The translations under genes and the position numbers were made by a program. Of a stretch of 17,025 nucleotides of DNA, positions 15,389 through 17,025 are shown piece by piece. The DNA is from Phocaeicola_A sp964481755 (GTDB lineage: Bacteria; Bacteroidota; Bacteroidia; Bacteroidales; Bacteroidaceae): contig CAYZVH010000056.1 of NCBI GenBank assembly GCA_964481755.1, positions 1 through 17,025 of the forward strand. The letters are read 5' to 3'. The notes beneath the pieces were generated by a model. The model had not been told where the DNA came from and did no database searches. It saw only the letters and a list, made by a program, of their open reading frames with translations. Each line of letters begins with the position of its first letter. Within the stretch, counting starts at the first letter, position 1.

Positions 15389-15420
15389 TGTTTCGTTTGT
15401 TCTATATGGATTGTTTCGTT
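15389..15420. repeat. Two copies of a 9-base direct repeat in the proA-argF' gap
   Basis: TGTTTCGTT occurs at 15389-15397 and 15412-15420 (AACGAAACA on the coding strand), 23 bases apart, within the 50-base spacer between proA and argF'. It lies just upstream of the argF' start. Two half-turn-spaced copies could bind a regulator or be chance in an AT-rich spacer. No -7 match is seen here, so argF' probably depends on the upstream promoter. Confidence 0.3.
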
Positions 15421-15424
15421 CACA

Positions 15425-16672
15425 TTAAGACGGACGCACCTGGCCATCGCCCTTGATAAGCCACTTGTAGGTGGTCAGTTCTTCCAGTCCCATCGGTCCG
15501 CGGGCATGCAGTTTCTGGGTGCTGATGCCTATCTCCGCCCCCAACCCGAACTGAGCCCCGTCGGTGAAGGCGGTGGACACATTGGTGTAGACGCAAGCGG
15601 CATCCACCCGTCGGATGAACACTTCGGCCGCCTCAGCGTTTTCTGTCACGATGCACTCGCTGTGTTTGGAGCCGTTGATGCGGATGTGTTCCAGGGCCGC
15701 CTCCAATGAGGGTACGGACTTCAGCGCCATGCGGTAAGAGAGGAACTCCGTGCCGTAGCTTTCATCCGTGGCGTGCTGCAGCAGCTCGGCTGGGTAATGA
15801 CCTTCCAATGCTTCGTAAGACTGCGGGTCGGCATAGATGATGACCTGTTTCTCCTGCAGGCGGCCACAGAGTCTGGGTAGGTCGGCCAGCCGTTGCTCGT
15901 GGATGAGCACACAGTCCAGCGCATTGCAGACACTCACCCGACGGGTCTTGGCATTGAAGATGATGCGCTCGCCCTTCTCCACGTCGCCATCCTTGTCGAA
16001 GTAGGTGTGACAGATGCCGGCACCAGTCTCTATGACAGGCACCTTAGCATTGGCGCGCACGAAGTTGATGAGTCGTCCACTGCCGCGGGGGATAAGCAAG
16101 TCCACATAACCCACGGCACCCAACAGTTCCGCAGTGGACTCATGGTCGGAGGGCAACAGTTCCACCACGTGCTCATCCACGTTCAGGCGGTTGAGCACGG
16201 TGTGTATCACCTTCACGATTGCCCGGTTGGAGCAGTCGGCGTCGCTTCCGCCCTTCAGCACACAGGCGTTTCCGGACTTCAGACAGAGGGAGAACACGTC
16301 AAATGTGACATTGGGGCGTGCCTCGTAGACGATACCTATCACGCCAAAGGGCACGCTCACCCGTCTCAGTTCCATCCCGTTGGGACGGATGGTCTGCTTC
16401 AGCACCCGGCCCAGCGGCGAGGGCAACGTGGCAACGTTGCGCATGTCGGCGGCTATGCCCTGCAGACGGGCATCCGTCAGTTGCAGGCGGTCGTATCGTG
16501 AGTCGGAGGGGTCCATGCGGTCCAAGTCCTTGCGGTTCTCGCTCAAGATGAAGTCTTTGCACCGCAGAGCCTCATCGGCCACGGCACATATCACCTCGTT
16601 TATCCGATTGTCGTCGAGGAGCGACAAGCTTCTGCTGGCCTGTTGCACCTGTTCAAAGAGTTCGTTTAGCAT
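15425..16672 (-). CDS. proA: Glutamate-5-semialdehyde dehydrogenase (gamma-glutamyl phosphate reductase)
   Basis: The 415-residue cytoplasmic enzyme reduces gamma-glutamyl phosphate to glutamate-5-semialdehyde with NADPH, the second step of proline synthesis. Its aldehyde dehydrogenase fold shows the cofactor-binding block PFGVIGIVYEARPNVTFDVF at 108-127, LKSGNACVLKGGSDA at 131-145 and PRGSGRLI near 195. The catalytic cysteine is Cys249 in RRVSVCNALDCVLIH. The C-terminal signature GAEIGISTQKLHARGPMGLE is present. Length matches the family. The ATG at 16672 overlaps the end of proB by seven bases (ATGCTAA), so the two are probably translationally coupled. ProA accepts an unstable phosphate intermediate from ProB, so equal co-expression makes sense. 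Confidence 0.97.
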   Translation of the reverse strand: MLNELFEQVQQASRSLSLLDDNRINEVICAVADEALRCKDFILSENRKDLDRMDPSDSRYDRLQLTDARLQGIAADMRNVATLPSPLGRVLKQTIRPNGMELRRVSVPFGVIGIVYEARPNVTFDVFSLCLKSGNACVLKGGSDADCSNRAIVKVIHTVLNRLNVDEHVVELLPSDHESTAELLGAVGYVDLLIPRGSGRLINFVRANAKVPVIETGAGICHTYFDKDGDVEKGERIIFNAKTRRVSVCNALDCVLIHEQRLADLPRLCGRLQEKQVIIYADPQSYEALEGHYPAELLQHATDESYGTEFLSYRMALKSVPSLEAALEHIRINGSKHSECIVTENAEAAEVFIRRVDAACVYTNVSTAFTDGAQFGLGAEIGISTQKLHARGPMGLEELTTYKWLIKGDGQVRPS

Positions 16673-17025
16673 CCTTCCAAGTATAAATAGTCGTAATGTA
16701 TTAAAGGTTTCTTTCCATGCTGTCCGAGCAGTTTCTCGGCCTGTTCAGAGCTGCAAGCGGCTTTACCTACACCTATCTGCTCGCCCTCAGAGTCAATCAC
16801 ACGCACGATGTCGTCTTTCTCGAACGTCCCCTCTATGCGAGTCACGCCCACGGGCAAGATGCTGATGGCCTGGCTGCCGCGTATCACCTTGGTGATGCAC
16901 TCGTTCAGATGCACAGCGCCCTTGGCGAAGTCCTCGCAATGGGCCATCCACTTCTTCACGCTCGACACCGGCGACACGGAGGGCACGAAGTGGGTACATA
17001 CCGTCTCCTGCGGGTTCTCCATCAG
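16666..17025 (-). CDS. proB: Glutamate 5-kinase, C-terminal part (5' end outside window)
   Basis: The frame runs open through the right edge of the window, so only the last 119 or so codons are present; the internal Met at 17022 is not the start. The visible part carries the tail of the kinase domain (KKWMAHCEDFAKGAVHLNE) and a PUA domain, GSQAISILPVGVTRIEGTFE to the end, with DIVRVIDSEGEQIGVGKAAC. This is the usual kinase-plus-PUA layout of bacterial glutamate 5-kinase, which phosphorylates glutamate to start proline synthesis. ATP and feedback-inhibition residues lie outside the window and cannot be checked. The stop overlaps proA by seven bases. The promoter of the set must be to the right of the window. 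Confidence 0.92.
   Translation of the reverse strand: MMENPQETVCTHFVPSVSPVSSVKKWMAHCEDFAKGAVHLNECITKVIRGSQAISILPVGVTRIEGTFEKDDIVRVIDSEGEQIGVGKAACSSEQAEKLLGQHGKKPLIHYDYLYLEGC

Noticed and set aside
14364..15428. Open frame of 354 codons on the + strand
   Set aside because: It lies antisense to the well-supported carbamoyltransferase gene, has no recognisable domain and crosses the terminator hairpin.
1..17025. CRISPR array, transposon, prophage or integrated element
   Set aside because: No regular repeats, transposase, integrase, tRNA-associated duplication or phage structural genes are visible on either strand.

Overview
This window looks like chromosomal DNA from a member of the Bacteroidales, most likely Bacteroidaceae. 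The signs are a SusC/SusD pair with a FecR anti-sigma factor and a Bacteroidetes-type ECF sigma factor, a NigD-like lipoprotein, an N-succinylornithine-type carbamoyltransferase beside proA/proB, and almost no Shine-Dalgarno sequences ahead of start codons. I cannot name a species. I see no rRNA, tRNA, CRISPR array, insertion sequence, integrase or phage gene, and no gene-free stretch longer than about 145 bases.

Left block (4-4568, + strand): five tightly packed genes. In order they are a membrane-anchored two-PASTA protein, an RluD-type rRNA pseudouridine synthase, D-alanine--D-alanine ligase, a PlsB-like acyltransferase and a NigD-like lipoprotein. Gaps run from 16 bases down to a 4-base ATGA overlap, so this is probably one operon. 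Its themes are cell wall, membrane lipid and ribosome maturation.

Middle block (4617-14287): a signalling and uptake locus. A divergent ECF sigma gene lies on the minus strand. Across a 144-base divergent promoter region, five + strand genes follow with short gaps: a secreted TlpA-type thioredoxin protein, a FecR anti-sigma factor, a SusC-type TonB-dependent transporter with an N-terminal STN signalling domain, a SusD-type lipoprotein and a second, lipoprotein-type TlpA paralogue. The inferred logic is that substrate binding at SusC/SusD is relayed through the STN domain to FecR, which releases the sigma factor to express the locus. No carbohydrate-active enzyme is present, so this is not a standard polysaccharide locus. 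Both TlpA proteins carry the same WCGPCC active site, and the SusD protein has nine cysteines besides its lipidated one, including two CX4C motifs. This suggests a thiol- or metal-linked substrate and is the best candidate here for something undescribed. A long hairpin with a T-tract ends the block.

Right block (14421-17025, minus strand): proB (only its C-terminal part is in the window), then proA, then the succinylornithine carbamoyltransferase gene. Together they cover most of the route from glutamate to proline and one step of arginine synthesis. proB and proA overlap by 7 bases.
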